A stretch of 64,000 nucleotides of DNA from Fulvimonas soli. Its GTDB lineage: Bacteria; Pseudomonadota; Gammaproteobacteria; Xanthomonadales; Rhodanobacteraceae. The DNA lies in NCBI RefSeq assembly GCF_003148905.1, contig NZ_QGHC01000008.1:1-64000 (forward strand), given 5' to 3'. Position 1 is the stretch's first letter, and each line of letters opens with the position of its first letter. The notes under the pieces are model-generated. The model was not told the DNA's origin, ran no database searches, and saw only the letters and a program-made list of their open reading frames with translations. Position numbers and translations under genes: made by a program. Shown here one piece after another: positions 1 to 8,646 of this stretch.

Positions 1-85
1 ACTTCAGGGCGTGCGAGGTGTCGCTTGCCGACTTTGCGGGCGGCGCGAACGGCGTTATACCGCTCACGCCATGCCAAGGGAGGGG

Positions 86-148
86 TTATTCGAGGCGCCC
101 CATAGTGAAGCGAACAGCGAAAAGACCAATCACGAATTTACGCTTCAT
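86..148 (-). CDS. Short 20-residue reading frame with strong ribosome site (uncertain)
   Basis: A 20-codon frame starting ATG-AAG-CGT follows a good AGGAGG-type ribosome site 4-5 bases upstream, in the same orientation as the secreted-protein gene above it. It begins like a signal peptide (MKRKFVIGLF) but stops early after a charged tail. In the +1 frame the hydrophobic stretch continues (LFASLW-GASNNPSLGMA), so this may be a frameshifted or decayed secreted peptide gene, or a genuine mini-peptide. No function is recognised. Confidence 0.3.
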   Translation of the reverse strand: MKRKFVIGLFAVRFTMGRLE

Positions 149-186
149 CACATCCTCCTTAGTTAGCGTTGCACCAACCGTCACAA

Positions 187-209
187 CGTCTTCCGCCTTA
201 CGGAAAACG
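187..209 (-). repeat. Hairpin between two small minus-strand genes
   Basis: Bases 187-195 and 201-209 form a 9-bp stem with one G-T wobble around a 5-base loop. It lies between the 90-residue secreted protein gene and the short downstream frame. There is no T-tract, so it is more likely an mRNA-stabilising or attenuating hairpin than a classical terminator. Confidence 0.35.
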
Positions 210-246
210 TTTCCTTAAATGCGAGAGATGAAGAAGGTTAGTAACC

Positions 247-519
247 TTACTTGGCGTTATCTGATAGGGGGATATACATCTTCGAGATATTGATCTTATC
301 CCCCGACTTCGTAACACCGGAATCCTGAGTTTGTACGTTATGGGCAACAATCTTTTGGGAACCAGGCTTGCCGCCGCCGGTGATGAATGCCTTCTTAAAA
401 TGCAATACCTTGGGAGCTTGCATCGTAGAACTCGCGGCGGCTCGGTCTTGCGCAAACGCACTCCCATTGAGTAAACAGAAACCCAGCGCGGCCATTCCAA
501 TCAATGTCGACTTCATCAT
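247..519 (-). CDS. Small secreted protein, unknown function
   Basis: A 90-residue product with a clear Sec signal peptide: MMKS, then a hydrophobic core, then a cleavage site after SAFAQ near residue 24. The mature part is about 66 residues, polar, glycine/serine/lysine-containing, without cysteines. A textbook GGAGGAAAG ribosome site precedes the double ATG, and a sigma70-like promoter lies about 230 bases upstream. Base composition is more AT-rich than the rest of the window. I do not recognise the family. It is probably a periplasmic or exported small protein. Confidence 0.6.
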   Translation of the reverse strand: MMKSTLIGMAALGFCLLNGSAFAQDRAAASSTMQAPKVLHFKKAFITGGGKPGSQKIVAHNVQTQDSGVTKSGDKINISKMYIPLSDNAK

Positions 520-1019
520 TACTTTCCTCCTCTAGTAGTCACGGTTACTAGATGATGTCGTGCTTAACAAGCCGGGTGTTTTTTTCACAGCGTGGAAACA
601 CAACAACTCCTTCCGCAGGAGACCAATGGTCGCGCAGGCCAGATAATTGGCCCAATCATTTGGTTGAACGCCAGGCTTTATCGCCTTCGTCGGCTACCTG
701 CTTGATCTTGAGTATCCCCATCCCTCATGCCGTTCCCTAGAGAAGAATCCTTATACCTAAGGTTCGACAATGTCAAGACATCTACAGATAAGGAAGTGAG
801 AGTTTTGCGGATTGTTGGTAGATGCTCTGACCTTTACCCTTCGGGCCAACTTCGCTTTCGCCGTTCGCTACGCTCCTGCGGTAGCGTGGGTCAGCAATGA
901 AAGGGAACTCGCTGGCCGGCAGACCAGCGAAATTTGCCGTAGGCAACTCATTCGCGAATGTGTTGCGTACATAGCCAAAACGCCCACTATGCTTCGCATA
1001 CCGGACGACGAGGTATAAC
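520..1019. other. Gene-poor AT-richer stretch
   Basis: No convincing gene is visible. The stretch holds the probable promoter of the small secreted gene, a very short frame on the minus strand (729-679) preceded by AGGGA that could be a leader peptide, and two hairpins at 866-886 and 909-930. Short open frames on both strands here have no family resemblance that I trust. Confidence 0.5.
750..776 (-). promoter_or_regulatory. Sigma70-like promoter for the small secreted protein
   Basis: On the minus strand a perfect TTGACA (776-771) is followed after 15 bases by TATAAG (755-750). Transcription would start near 743, leaving a leader of about 220 bases before the ATG at 519, which is long enough for regulation at RNA level. 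The spacer is slightly short; an alternative -10 two bases further on gives 17. Confidence 0.5.
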
Positions 1020-2417
1020 TCAGGCAATCGCCGGATACGCCGGCTCCGCGTCCAGCGTCGCAGCGCACACCGCGGCCAGCTCCAGCAGGCGCAGGTCCGA
1101 GCCGCGCGCGCCCACCAGTTGCAGGCCGACCGGCAACCCGTTCGGCAGCGTGCCCATCGGCAGGCTCACCGCCGGGCAGCCGGCCAGGCTGGCGAAGCTG
1201 GTGAGGTCGGCGTGGTGGTCCGGTTCGGCGCCGCCCAGCGGGAAGGCTGCCCGCGGCGTGGTCGGCAGCACCAGCACGTCGACCTGGGCGAACAGGCGGC
1301 GCATCTTCAGCGTGGCCGCATCGAGCACGCGGTCGGCACGGGCGTAGTCGGCCGCGCTCCTGCGCGCGGCATAATCGAGCAGCGCGCGGAAGCGCGGCGA
1401 CACCGGGTGCTCCCGGTCGGCAAGATCCTCCGCGAAGGTGCCGAGCATCTCGGCCTCCATCAGCAGCAGGCCGGCGCGACGCGTATGCGCGAAGTTCCAG
1501 TCGGAGAAATCCACCGTGCGGCGCTCGCCCAGCTCGCGCGGCAGCTTCGCGAGCGCGGCCTCGAATACCTCGATCACCTCGGGCGCGACGCCCACCGCGG
1601 CCAGGTCCGGCAGCAGGCCGCAGCGCAGGTGGCCCGGCTCCCAGTCCGGCGGCGACAGCGCCACGCGGCGGCGACGCGAGCGCGCGTCGTCGGCGTCGTA
1701 GCCGGCCAGCACCTGCAGCAGCACGGTGAGGTCGTCCACGCCGCGCGCGAGCAGGCCCACCGTGTCCAGCCGGCGCGCCGCCGGCGTCATGCCGCGGGTG
1801 GAGATCTCCCCGTGCGTGGGCTTGAGCGCGTACACGCCGCAGTAGCTGGCGGGAATGCGGATCGAGCCCAGGCTGTCCGAGCCCACCGCGGCGGCGGCCA
1901 GCCCCGCCGCCACCGCCGCCGCCGCGCCGCCGGAAGAGCCGCCGGCGCTGTAGCCGGCGCGCCACGGGTTGTGCGTGGCGCCGGTGTGCGGGTTGTCGGT
2001 GGCCGCGCCCAGCGCGCCCTCGTCCATGTTGGTCTTGCCGAGCAGCACCGCGCCGGAGGCGCGCAGGCGCGCCACCACGTGGGCGTCGTCCTCGGCCGGG
2101 CGCCCGCGCCCGGGCAGGCCGGCGCGGGTGGGCGTGCCGGCGACGTCGAAGTTGTCCTTGAGCGCGACGGGGATGCCGTCGAGCCGGCCGATCACGCCGT
2201 CGCGCCGTCGCCGCTCGGCGGTGCGCGCCTGCTCCTGCACCAGCGCCGGGCGCACGTCGACGTAGGCGTTGAGCTGCGGATCGATCCGCTCGATCGCCTG
2301 CAGGTAGGCATCGGCCAGCAGCTGCGGCCGGGTGCGGCCGACCGCCAGCCAGTGCAGCAGCTGGCAGACCGAGGCACGTCGCAGGTCCGCTTCGGCGAGC
2401 GGCGGCGTCGAATTCAT
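1020..2417 (-). CDS. Amidase-signature-family amidase (GatA/AtzE-like)
   Basis: A 465-residue cytoplasmic hydrolase of the amidase signature family, which cleaves C-N bonds in amides. The Ser-cisSer-Lys triad is visible: K87 in VALKDN, S161/S162 in the GGSSGG loop and nucleophile S185 in SDSLGSIRIPAS. The usual second-to-last glycine before the nucleophile is replaced by Leu183. I chose the ATG at 2417 because GGGAG lies 8 bases upstream; an in-frame ATG at 2432 lacks a ribosome site. It stands alone with no GatB/GatC neighbour, so it is probably not the tRNA amidotransferase subunit. The natural substrate cannot be read from sequence. Confidence 0.85.
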   Translation of the reverse strand: MNSTPPLAEADLRRASVCQLLHWLAVGRTRPQLLADAYLQAIERIDPQLNAYVDVRPALVQEQARTAERRRRDGVIGRLDGIPVALKDNFDVAGTPTRAGLPGRGRPAEDDAHVVARLRASGAVLLGKTNMDEGALGAATDNPHTGATHNPWRAGYSAGGSSGGAAAAVAAGLAAAAVGSDSLGSIRIPASYCGVYALKPTHGEISTRGMTPAARRLDTVGLLARGVDDLTVLLQVLAGYDADDARSRRRRVALSPPDWEPGHLRCGLLPDLAAVGVAPEVIEVFEAALAKLPRELGERRTVDFSDWNFAHTRRAGLLLMEAEMLGTFAEDLADREHPVSPRFRALLDYAARRSAADYARADRVLDAATLKMRRLFAQVDVLVLPTTPRAAFPLGGAEPDHHADLTSFASLAGCPAVSLPMGTLPNGLPVGLQLVGARGSDLRLLELAAVCAATLDAEPAYPAIA

Positions 2418-2497
2418 GGGAGCTCCCTGCATCCAATGAGCCGATTATCGCCAGCGGACGTCGAGCGAATGCAAGCGGTGGCGCAGCACGACCGTGT

Positions 2498-2526
2498 TTG
2501 CCGCATGGGGCGCGTTCCCGGACAAT
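2498..2526 (+). promoter_or_regulatory. Likely promoter of the ETF-ubiquinone oxidoreductase gene
   Basis: TTGCCG (2498-2503), 17-base spacer, GACAAT (2521-2526). It would start transcription about 40 bases before the ATG at 2571 and sits in the divergent region shared with the amidase gene. Confidence 0.45.
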
Positions 2527-2570
2527 GACGGTTTTCCCGTACTGCGGCGCATCTTCCGACGGAGCCAGCC

Positions 2571-4172
2571 ATGAGCGAGCGAGAGACGATGGAATACGAC
2601 GTGGTCGTGGTCGGCGCCGGCCCGGCCGGGCTGTCGTTCGCGATCCGCCTCAAGCAGCTCAAGCCGGACGTCGGCGTATGCGTGATCGAGAAGGCCTCGA
2701 CCATCGGCGCGCAGATCCTCTCCGGCGCGGTGATCGAGCCGCAGCCGCTGGACGCGCTGCTGCCGGGCTGGCGCGACAACCCGCCGCCGATCTGCGTGCC
2801 GGCCACCGAGGACGAGTTCTGGCTGCTCACCAGGACCGGCGGCCGCAAGCTGCCGGTGCCGCCGGGCATGAACAACCACGGCAACTTCATCGTCTCGCTG
2901 GGCGCGATGTGCGCCTGGCTGGCGCCGCAGGCCGAGGCGCTGGGCGTGGACGTGTTCCCCGGCTTCGCCGCGGCGGACAACATCTACGACGAGCGCGGCG
3001 CGGTGGCCGGCGTGCGCATCGGCGACATGGGCGTGGCCAAGGACGGCTCGCACAAGCCTGGCTACACCCAGGGCATCGACATCCGGGCCAAGGTCACCGT
3101 GCTCGCCGAGGGCGCGCGCGGCAGCCTCACCAAGCAGCTGGTCAAGCGCTTCCAGCTGGACAAGGACAGCGACCCGCAGGGCTATTCCATCGGCATCAAG
3201 GAGCTGTGGCAGGTGCCCGCCGGGCGCGTGCAGCCGGGCAAGATCGTGCACAGCTTCGGCTGGCCCGCCGACAGCCGCACCTACGGCGGCAGCTTCCTCT
3301 ACCACCTGGACAAGGACCGCATCGCGCTCGGCTACGTCAGCGGCCTGGACTACACCGATCCCAACTACCAGCCATGGGAAGCCTTCCAGCAATGGAAGAA
3401 CCATCCCTCGGTGAAGCCGCTGCTGGAAGGCGGCAGCATCCTCTCCGCCGGCGCGCGCGCCATCGTCACCGGCGGCTGGCAGTCGCTGCCGAAGGTGGAG
3501 ATGCCCGGCGCGCTGCTGATCGGCGACACCGCGGGCCTGCTCAACGTGCCCAAGGTGAAGGGCACCCACCAGGCGATCCGCTCGGGCATGCTCGCCGCCG
3601 AGCACCTGGCCGCCAGCGGCCTCGATCCCGCCGGCTTCGACGCGAAGCTGCGCGGCTCGGAGGTGATGGCGGAACTGAAGAAGGTGCGCAACATCAAGCC
3701 CGGCTTCAAGAAGGGCCTGTGGTGGGGCATGCTCAACGCGGCATGGGAAACCGCCACCGGCGGCGCCTCGCCGTGGACGCTGAAGAACAAGGCGGACTGG
3801 TCCTCGCTGCACAAGCTCGGCGAATGCGAGGAACCCAGGCGCGACTACGTGCAGCGCGAGCTGCCCCCGCGCGACCGCCTGGCCGGCGTGTACTTCGCCG
3901 CCACCGAGCACGACGAGGACCAGCCGGTGCACCTGCACGTGGCGGACACCTCCATCTGCGTCACCCGCTGCGCCGAGGAATACGGCAACCCCTGTACCCG
4001 CTTCTGCCCCGCCAGCGTCTACGAGATCGTGCAGGACGACGCGGGCAAGCGCCTGCAGATCAACGCCGCCAACTGCGTGCACTGCAAGACCTGCGACATC
4101 AAGGACCCGTACCAGATCATCGACTGGGTGCCGCCGGAGGGCGGGTCGGGGCCGAACTACCAGAACCTATAG
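2571..4172 (+). CDS. Electron transfer flavoprotein-ubiquinone oxidoreductase
   Basis: A 533-residue inner-membrane-associated flavo-iron-sulfur enzyme passing electrons from reduced ETF to ubiquinone. The N-terminal dinucleotide site VVVVGAGPAGLSFA (about 10-23) binds FAD. The C-terminal region carries the cysteines of one 4Fe-4S cluster (CVTRCAEEYG... and NCVHCKTCDIKDP, about residues 463-513). The length is that of the family. The gene opens the etf group but is separated from etfB by an inserted glycosyltransferase gene. The chosen ATG follows GGAGCCAGCC; a second ATG three codons later is possible. Confidence 0.95.
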   Translation: MSERETMEYDVVVVGAGPAGLSFAIRLKQLKPDVGVCVIEKASTIGAQILSGAVIEPQPLDALLPGWRDNPPPICVPATEDEFWLLTRTGGRKLPVPPGMNNHGNFIVSLGAMCAWLAPQAEALGVDVFPGFAAADNIYDERGAVAGVRIGDMGVAKDGSHKPGYTQGIDIRAKVTVLAEGARGSLTKQLVKRFQLDKDSDPQGYSIGIKELWQVPAGRVQPGKIVHSFGWPADSRTYGGSFLYHLDKDRIALGYVSGLDYTDPNYQPWEAFQQWKNHPSVKPLLEGGSILSAGARAIVTGGWQSLPKVEMPGALLIGDTAGLLNVPKVKGTHQAIRSGMLAAEHLAASGLDPAGFDAKLRGSEVMAELKKVRNIKPGFKKGLWWGMLNAAWETATGGASPWTLKNKADWSSLHKLGECEEPRRDYVQRELPPRDRLAGVYFAATEHDEDQPVHLHVADTSICVTRCAEEYGNPCTRFCPASVYEIVQDDAGKRLQINAANCVHCKTCDIKDPYQIIDWVPPEGGSGPNYQNL

Positions 4173-4235
4173 GATTTCGCTGGCGGTGGGCCCTGCGAAA
4201 GACGGTCCGCGGCAGCGTCGCACTCAAGGCTGACC

Positions 4236-6317
4236 ATGCCCCCAAGTCATCTCGCCTGGAAATTCAGGCGGCTCCACTACCTGCTGCAGCGGTTGCGTGG
4301 CAGCCTGCGCCAGCGCGGCTGGAAAGGCACCTTGTCACGCATCCGCCAGGAACTGCGGCGCCCTCCCCCGAACGATCCCGAGCTGACGCTGGAAGCGCTC
4401 AACGACCCGCGGCCGCCGGCGCGCGTCCCTTGCGCCAACCAGCCCGAGGTGTCGGTCATCATTCCCGTGCACGGCAAGCTGCCGTGGACGCTGGCCTGCC
4501 TCCGCTCGATCACCAAGATCGGTGCAGCAGTGCCATTCGAGGTCATCGTAGTGGACGACGCCTGTGCCGACGATACGCCGCAAGTGCTCGCCGGCGTTGC
4601 GGGCCTGCGCCTGATCCGCAACGAACGCAACCTCGGCTTCGTCGGCAGCTGCAATGCCGCGGCCAGAGAAGCCCGAGGGCGGCTCCTGCTCTTCCTCAAC
4701 AACGATACCCAGGTCACTCCCGGCTGGCTGGACAACCTCTGCCAAGCCCATCGCACCGAGCCCGATTGCGGCATCGTGGGTGCGCGTCTGATCTATCCGG
4801 ACGGCCGTTTGCAGGAGGCCGGATGCTTGGTCTACTCCAATGGCCAAGCGTGGAGCTTCGGACGCTTCGGCCAGCGGCAGGATCCTCGTTTCCTCTATCG
4901 GCGCACGGTCGATTACGTCTCGGGGGCGGCGCTGCTCATTTCGGCGGAACTTTTTCGCCGGGTCGGCGGCTTCGACCCGCGCTATGCGCCCGCCTACTGT
5001 GAGGACATGGACCTCGCCTTCGCGGTGCGCGCGGCCGGCAAGAAGGTCGTGTATGAGCCAAGCTGCCTGATCGTGCACAGTGAAGGAACCAGTTCGGGCA
5101 CCAATCCCTTCGAGGGCGTGAAACAGTTCCAGCGGATCAACCTGGACAAGTTCATCGCCAAGTGGGCCGATGCGCTGCGGACGCAGCCGTCCCCGCGCAT
5201 ACCCGCCGACGAGGCCGTGCACCGGGGCGGGCGGCACATCCTCGTCATGGATGCGCTGACGCCCGATCCGAGACGCGACGCGGGTTCGGTCCAGATGCTC
5301 GGCATCATGCGCCTGCTGCACGAGCAAGGCTGGCGCATCACCTTCATGGCCGACAACCGGCAGGCCACGACGGAGGAGATTTTGCGCCTGGGCGAACTCG
5401 GCGTGGAGACGCTGTGCGATCCGTGGTCTCCCTCGCTGCCGAGGTGGCTGGAGCGCGAGGGCCCCGGGCTCGATGCCGTGCTCGTCTCTCGCTACTATGT
5501 CGCCGCGCCTCACCTTCCCCTGCTCCGCCGGTACGCGACACGTGCCAGAATCCTGCTCGAGGTGGCGGACCTCCATTTCCTGAGGGAGCAGCGGGCCGCG
5601 CAGCAACGTGGCGACGATGCCCTGAAACGGCAATCGCAGGAAACGAAAAGGCGCGAGCTGGCCACCATCCGCGCCTGCGACGCGACGCTGGTCGTGAGCA
5701 CTGCCGAGCGGGATCTGCTCGCGCGCGAGGTTCCCGGCGCCAAGGTCGTGTTGGTGCCCAACATGCATGAGGTGCGCGGCCGTCGCAGGCCGTTCCAGCA
5801 ACGCAGCGGCCTGATCTTCGTCGGCGGCTTCGGCCATCCGCCCAACGAGGACGCAGCGCGCTGGCTGACTGGCGAGATATTTCCCCTCGTCCGCGCCCGG
5901 CGGGCGGACATCGAGTTACACCTGGTCGGCCAGGTTCCCGACGACGCCAAGCCGCGGCTGCAGGGCCCCGGAGTCGTCGTCCACGGCAGGGTGGAGGACC
6001 TCTCCATCCTGCTGGACTGCTGTCGGCTGGCCCTGGCACCGCTGCGCTTCGGCGCAGGAGTGAAGGGCAAGGTCAACGTCGCCATGAGTCATGGGCTGCC
6101 CGTGGTGGCCACCACAATGGCCGCCGAGGGCATGTGGATCGAGCATGAAGTCAACGCGCTGCTCGCCGACGACGCCGAAGCATTCGCAGCCGCCATCCTG
6201 CGGCTGTACGACGACGAAGCCCTCTGGACCCGCCTGTCCGACGCTGGCCTCGAGAACGTAAGGCGCCACTTCTCTTTCGAAGTCGCCCGGTCCGCGCTGA
6301 CCAGCGTGCTGACCTGA
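4236..6317 (+). CDS. Two-domain glycosyltransferase (GT2 + GT4)
   Basis: A 693-residue cytoplasmic glycosyltransferase. Residues about 71-310 form a GT-A family 2 domain (VSVIIPVHGK, metal-binding NNDTQ near 155-159, and the CEDMDLAF acid motif near 255). Residues about 333-690 form a GT-B group 1 domain (GGFGHPPNEDAARWL, PLRFGAGVKGKV). Both halves closely match the C-terminal half of the 1436-residue protein at 15837-20147, so the two are paralogues. This copy lacks the methyltransferase, kinase and coiled coil. Its place between ETF-ubiquinone oxidoreductase and etfB is unusual and suggests a glycan gene inserted into a metabolic operon. Sugar donor and acceptor are unknown. Confidence 0.88.
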   Translation: MPPSHLAWKFRRLHYLLQRLRGSLRQRGWKGTLSRIRQELRRPPPNDPELTLEALNDPRPPARVPCANQPEVSVIIPVHGKLPWTLACLRSITKIGAAVPFEVIVVDDACADDTPQVLAGVAGLRLIRNERNLGFVGSCNAAAREARGRLLLFLNNDTQVTPGWLDNLCQAHRTEPDCGIVGARLIYPDGRLQEAGCLVYSNGQAWSFGRFGQRQDPRFLYRRTVDYVSGAALLISAELFRRVGGFDPRYAPAYCEDMDLAFAVRAAGKKVVYEPSCLIVHSEGTSSGTNPFEGVKQFQRINLDKFIAKWADALRTQPSPRIPADEAVHRGGRHILVMDALTPDPRRDAGSVQMLGIMRLLHEQGWRITFMADNRQATTEEILRLGELGVETLCDPWSPSLPRWLEREGPGLDAVLVSRYYVAAPHLPLLRRYATRARILLEVADLHFLREQRAAQQRGDDALKRQSQETKRRELATIRACDATLVVSTAERDLLAREVPGAKVVLVPNMHEVRGRRRPFQQRSGLIFVGGFGHPPNEDAARWLTGEIFPLVRARRADIELHLVGQVPDDAKPRLQGPGVVVHGRVEDLSILLDCCRLALAPLRFGAGVKGKVNVAMSHGLPVVATTMAAEGMWIEHEVNALLADDAEAFAAAILRLYDDEALWTRLSDAGLENVRRHFSFEVARSALTSVLT

Positions 6318-6362
6318 ACGTCCCGCCCTGAGCGCCTTTGTGGCTTTACTTCAAACGGCCGT

Positions 6363-6368
6363 TACAAT
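6363..6368 (+). promoter_or_regulatory. Candidate -10 element before etfB
   Basis: TACAAT lies 50 bases before the etfB ATG in the gap after the glycosyltransferase gene. The best upstream -35 candidate (TTGTGG, 6338-6343) is 19 bases away, so the assignment is weak. A separate etfBA promoter here would make sense because the inserted glycosyltransferase separates etfB from the ETF-ubiquinone oxidoreductase gene. Confidence 0.35.
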
Positions 6369-6417
6369 ACGGACTTCCCTCGCCTCAGCGGGCGGCAGCC
6401 AGCTCAAGGAACCGCAG

Positions 6418-7164
6418 ATGAAGATTCTGGTCGGCTACAAGCGCGTCGTGGACTACAACGTGCGCATCCAGGTCAAGCCCGACGGCACCGGCGTGGTGAC
6501 CGACGGCGTGAAGCTTTCCGCCAACCCGTTCGACGACATCGCGCTGGAGGAGGCGCTGCGCCTGCGCGAGAGGGGCGTGGCCGAGGAAGTGGTGGTGGTG
6601 GGCATCGGCCCGGCCGACCTCACCGCGCACCTGCGCAACGGCCTGGCGATGGGCGCCAACCGCGCCATCCACGTGGTGACGCCCGAGGCGGTGCAGCCGC
6701 TCACCGCCGCCCGCGTGTTCCTCAAGCTGGTGGAGAAGGAGCAGCCGGGGCTGGTCATCCTCGGCAAGCAGGCCATCGACGACGACGCCAACCAGACCGG
6801 CCAGATGCTTGCCGCGCTGTGGGACCGCCCGCAAGCCACCTTCGCCAGCAAGCTCGAGATCGCCGACGGCAAGGCCACGGTGACCCGCGAGGTGGACGCC
6901 GGCCTGGAAGTGATCGAGGCGGAGCTGCCCGCCGTCGTCACCACCGACCTGCGCCTCAACGAGCCGCGCTTCATCAAGCTGCCGGACATCATGAAGGCCA
7001 AGTCCAAGCCGATCGATACGATCGAGTTCGCTGCGCTGGGCGTGGAGGCCCACGACCATTTGAGGACCACCCGCTACGCCGCCCCGCCCAAGCGCAGCCG
7101 GGGCGTGATGGTGAAGGACGCGGCCGAGCTGGTCGCGATGCTGAGGCAGAAGGGTCTGCTCTGA
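6418..7164 (+). CDS. etfB: Electron transfer flavoprotein beta subunit
   Basis: A 248-residue subunit of the soluble ETF heterodimer, which collects electrons from acyl-CoA and other flavin dehydrogenases. It starts with the family sequence MKILVGYKRVVDYNVRI and contains the AMP-binding region and the ETF-beta signature around VTREVDAGLEVIEAELPAVVTTDLRLNEPR. The ATG at 6418 is preceded by AAGGA; the frame is open further upstream but without homology. etfA follows after a 98-base gap. Confidence 0.96.
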   Translation: MKILVGYKRVVDYNVRIQVKPDGTGVVTDGVKLSANPFDDIALEEALRLRERGVAEEVVVVGIGPADLTAHLRNGLAMGANRAIHVVTPEAVQPLTAARVFLKLVEKEQPGLVILGKQAIDDDANQTGQMLAALWDRPQATFASKLEIADGKATVTREVDAGLEVIEAELPAVVTTDLRLNEPRFIKLPDIMKAKSKPIDTIEFAALGVEAHDHLRTTRYAAPPKRSRGVMVKDAAELVAMLRQKGLL

Positions 7165-7223
7165 TCGCCCGCCGGCCCGCGCAAGCGGACGATCCGGCGA
7201 CTTCGTCCCATCAAGACACCGGA

Positions 7224-7241
7224 TTCCGGCGCACGCCGGAA
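7224..7241. repeat. Perfect palindrome between etfB and etfA
   Basis: An 8-bp stem (7224-7231 with 7234-7241) separated by two bases, embedded in the wording GGATTCCGGCGCACGCCGGAACGACGG. It resembles a diverged copy of the GGATTCC...GGAATGACG repeat seen at 41078-41170 and 46973-46998. Confidence 0.5.
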
Positions 7242-7262
7242 CGACGGCACGAGGAACCGAAC

Positions 7263-8207
7263 ATGTCCAAAGTCCTGATCATCGCCGAACACCTGGAAGG
7301 CAAGCTCAACCCTTCCACCGCGCGCGCCGTAAGCGCCGCCGTCGCGGTGCAACCCGAAGCCGTCGACGTGCTGGTGCTGGCCGACCGGGTCGACGCGATC
7401 GCCGCGGATGCGGCCAGGATCGCCGGCGTCAGCCGCGTGCTGACCGTCGCCCGCGCGGAGAACGCGCATCCGCTGGCCGCCGTGCTGGCGCCGCAGATCG
7501 CCAAGGCCGCCGCCGGCTACAGCCACGTGTTCCTGCCCTCGACCACCTTCGGCAAGGATGTCGCTCCCCGCGTGGCCGCCCTGCTCGGGGTGGCCCAGGT
7601 CAGCGACGTGATGAGCGTGGAGGGCAGCCACACCTTCACGCGCCCGATCTACGCCGGCAACGCCATCGTCACCGTCGAGGCCGACCCGGCGCACGCGGTG
7701 GTCGCCACTGTCCGCACCGCCTCCTGGCCGGCCGCGGCGAGCGGCGAGCACGCCGCGCCGGTCGAGCCGCTCGGCCTGGACGTCGCCCTGCCCTCGCACA
7801 CCCGCTTCGTGGAACTGAAGCAGGGCAAGAGCGACCGCCCGGACCTGCAGAGTGCCGGCAAGGTGGTCTCCGGCGGCCGCGGCGTGGGCTCGAAGGAGAA
7901 CTTCGAGATCATCTACCGGCTTGCGGATAAGATCGGCGCCGCCGTGGGCGCCTCGCGTGCGGCGGTGGACGCCGGCTACGTGCCCAACGAGTTGCAGGTG
8001 GGCCAGACCGGCAAGATCATCGCGCCGGAGCTGTACATCGCCATCGGCATCTCCGGCGCCATCCAGCACCTCACCGGCATCAAGGACGCGGGCACCATCG
8101 TGGCGATCAACAAGGACGCCGAGGCGCCGATCTTCGAGGTCGCGGACATCGGGCTGGTGGGCGACCTGTTCAAGCTGATCCCCGAGCTGGAACAGGCGTT
8201 AGGCTGA
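7263..8207 (+). CDS. etfA: Electron transfer flavoprotein alpha subunit
   Basis: A 314-residue partner of EtfB that binds FAD. The N-terminal half has the ETF alpha/beta fold ([16 protein letters not shown]). The C-terminal half has the conserved FAD domain ([60 protein letters not shown]). The ATG follows GAGGAACCGAAC. In xanthomonads etfA marks one edge of the variable LPS locus, and here the polysaccharide genes indeed begin directly downstream. Confidence 0.97.
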   Translation: MSKVLIIAEHLEGKLNPSTARAVSAAVAVQPEAVDVLVLADRVDAIAADAARIAGVSRVLTVARAENAHPLAAVLAPQIAKAAAGYSHVFLPSTTFGKDVAPRVAALLGVAQVSDVMSVEGSHTFTRPIYAGNAIVTVEADPAHAVVATVRTASWPAAASGEHAAPVEPLGLDVALPSHTRFVELKQGKSDRPDLQSAGKVVSGGRGVGSKENFEIIYRLADKIGAAVGASRAAVDAGYVPNELQVGQTGKIIAPELYIAIGISGAIQHLTGIKDAGTIVAINKDAEAPIFEVADIGLVGDLFKLIPELEQALG

Positions 8208-8271
8208 AGCGCCGCGCCGCGGGCCGCCGCGGAAGAGGACGGCGGCGCCGTCACCTTTTTTCCTCCTGGCT

Positions 8272-8646
8272 TCAGTGGCCGGCGACCGGCGCCCCGGGCG
8301 GACAGTCGGTGGAGGTCATGGTGCGCCTGGCCAGCACCTTGCCCCTGGCGTCCTGCAGCAGCAGCGTGGCGCCGTCGCTCATCCAGGGGCCGGTGTCCAG
8401 CTCGCCGCTGTGCGCGCCGGTGTACCAGAGCTTGGGCGGCTGGCCGACCGAACTGACGTAGATGCTGATCGGGTCGTCGGGATTGTCGGACGCCCGCCAT
8501 TTCACGTGCGCCACAACGTTCGGGCCGCCGCACTCGGAGAAGTTCGACGGCGTCATTTCCAGGCTCGCCCTGTGCCGGCAGCCAGCAATGGCGAACACAG
8601 CGGCGAGCAGGGCCGCGCCGCGCGGCATCCGGCGCGCGGCGCTCAT
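8272..8646 (-). CDS. Small lipoprotein coupled to the phosphoglycerol transferase
   Basis: A 124-residue predicted lipoprotein: basic N-terminus, hydrophobic core and lipobox AIAGC with Cys about residue 23. The start ATG overlaps the stop of the sulfatase-family gene (ATGA), so the two are translationally coupled. The mature part shares a clear core with the lipoprotein at 12483-12911: TPS...EC, V.W.AS, KLW..G, TGPW...G....L.D, LA..T and a final conserved Cys. The two ectodomain cysteines may form a disulfide. Function unknown; its partner suggests envelope-polysaccharide work. Confidence 0.75.
   Translation of the reverse strand: MSAARRMPRGAALLAAVFAIAGCRHRASLEMTPSNFSECGGPNVVAHVKWRASDNPDDPISIYVSSVGQPPKLWYTGAHSGELDTGPWMSDGATLLLQDARGKVLARRTMTSTDCPPGAPVAGH

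Noticed and set aside
782-1027. Possible 81-residue minus-strand protein (PRYRRSVANGESEV type)
   Set aside because: No ribosome site and it covers two hairpins; this wording looks like a translated repeat rather than a gene.
1020-2417. Calling the amidase GatA of the tRNA amidotransferase
   Set aside because: No gatB/gatC neighbours and the GGS loop deviates; generic amidase is safer.
1119-2528. Long open frame opposite the amidase gene
   Set aside because: Arg/Gln/Ala/His-rich composition without family resemblance; it is the high-GC antisense shadow of the amidase.
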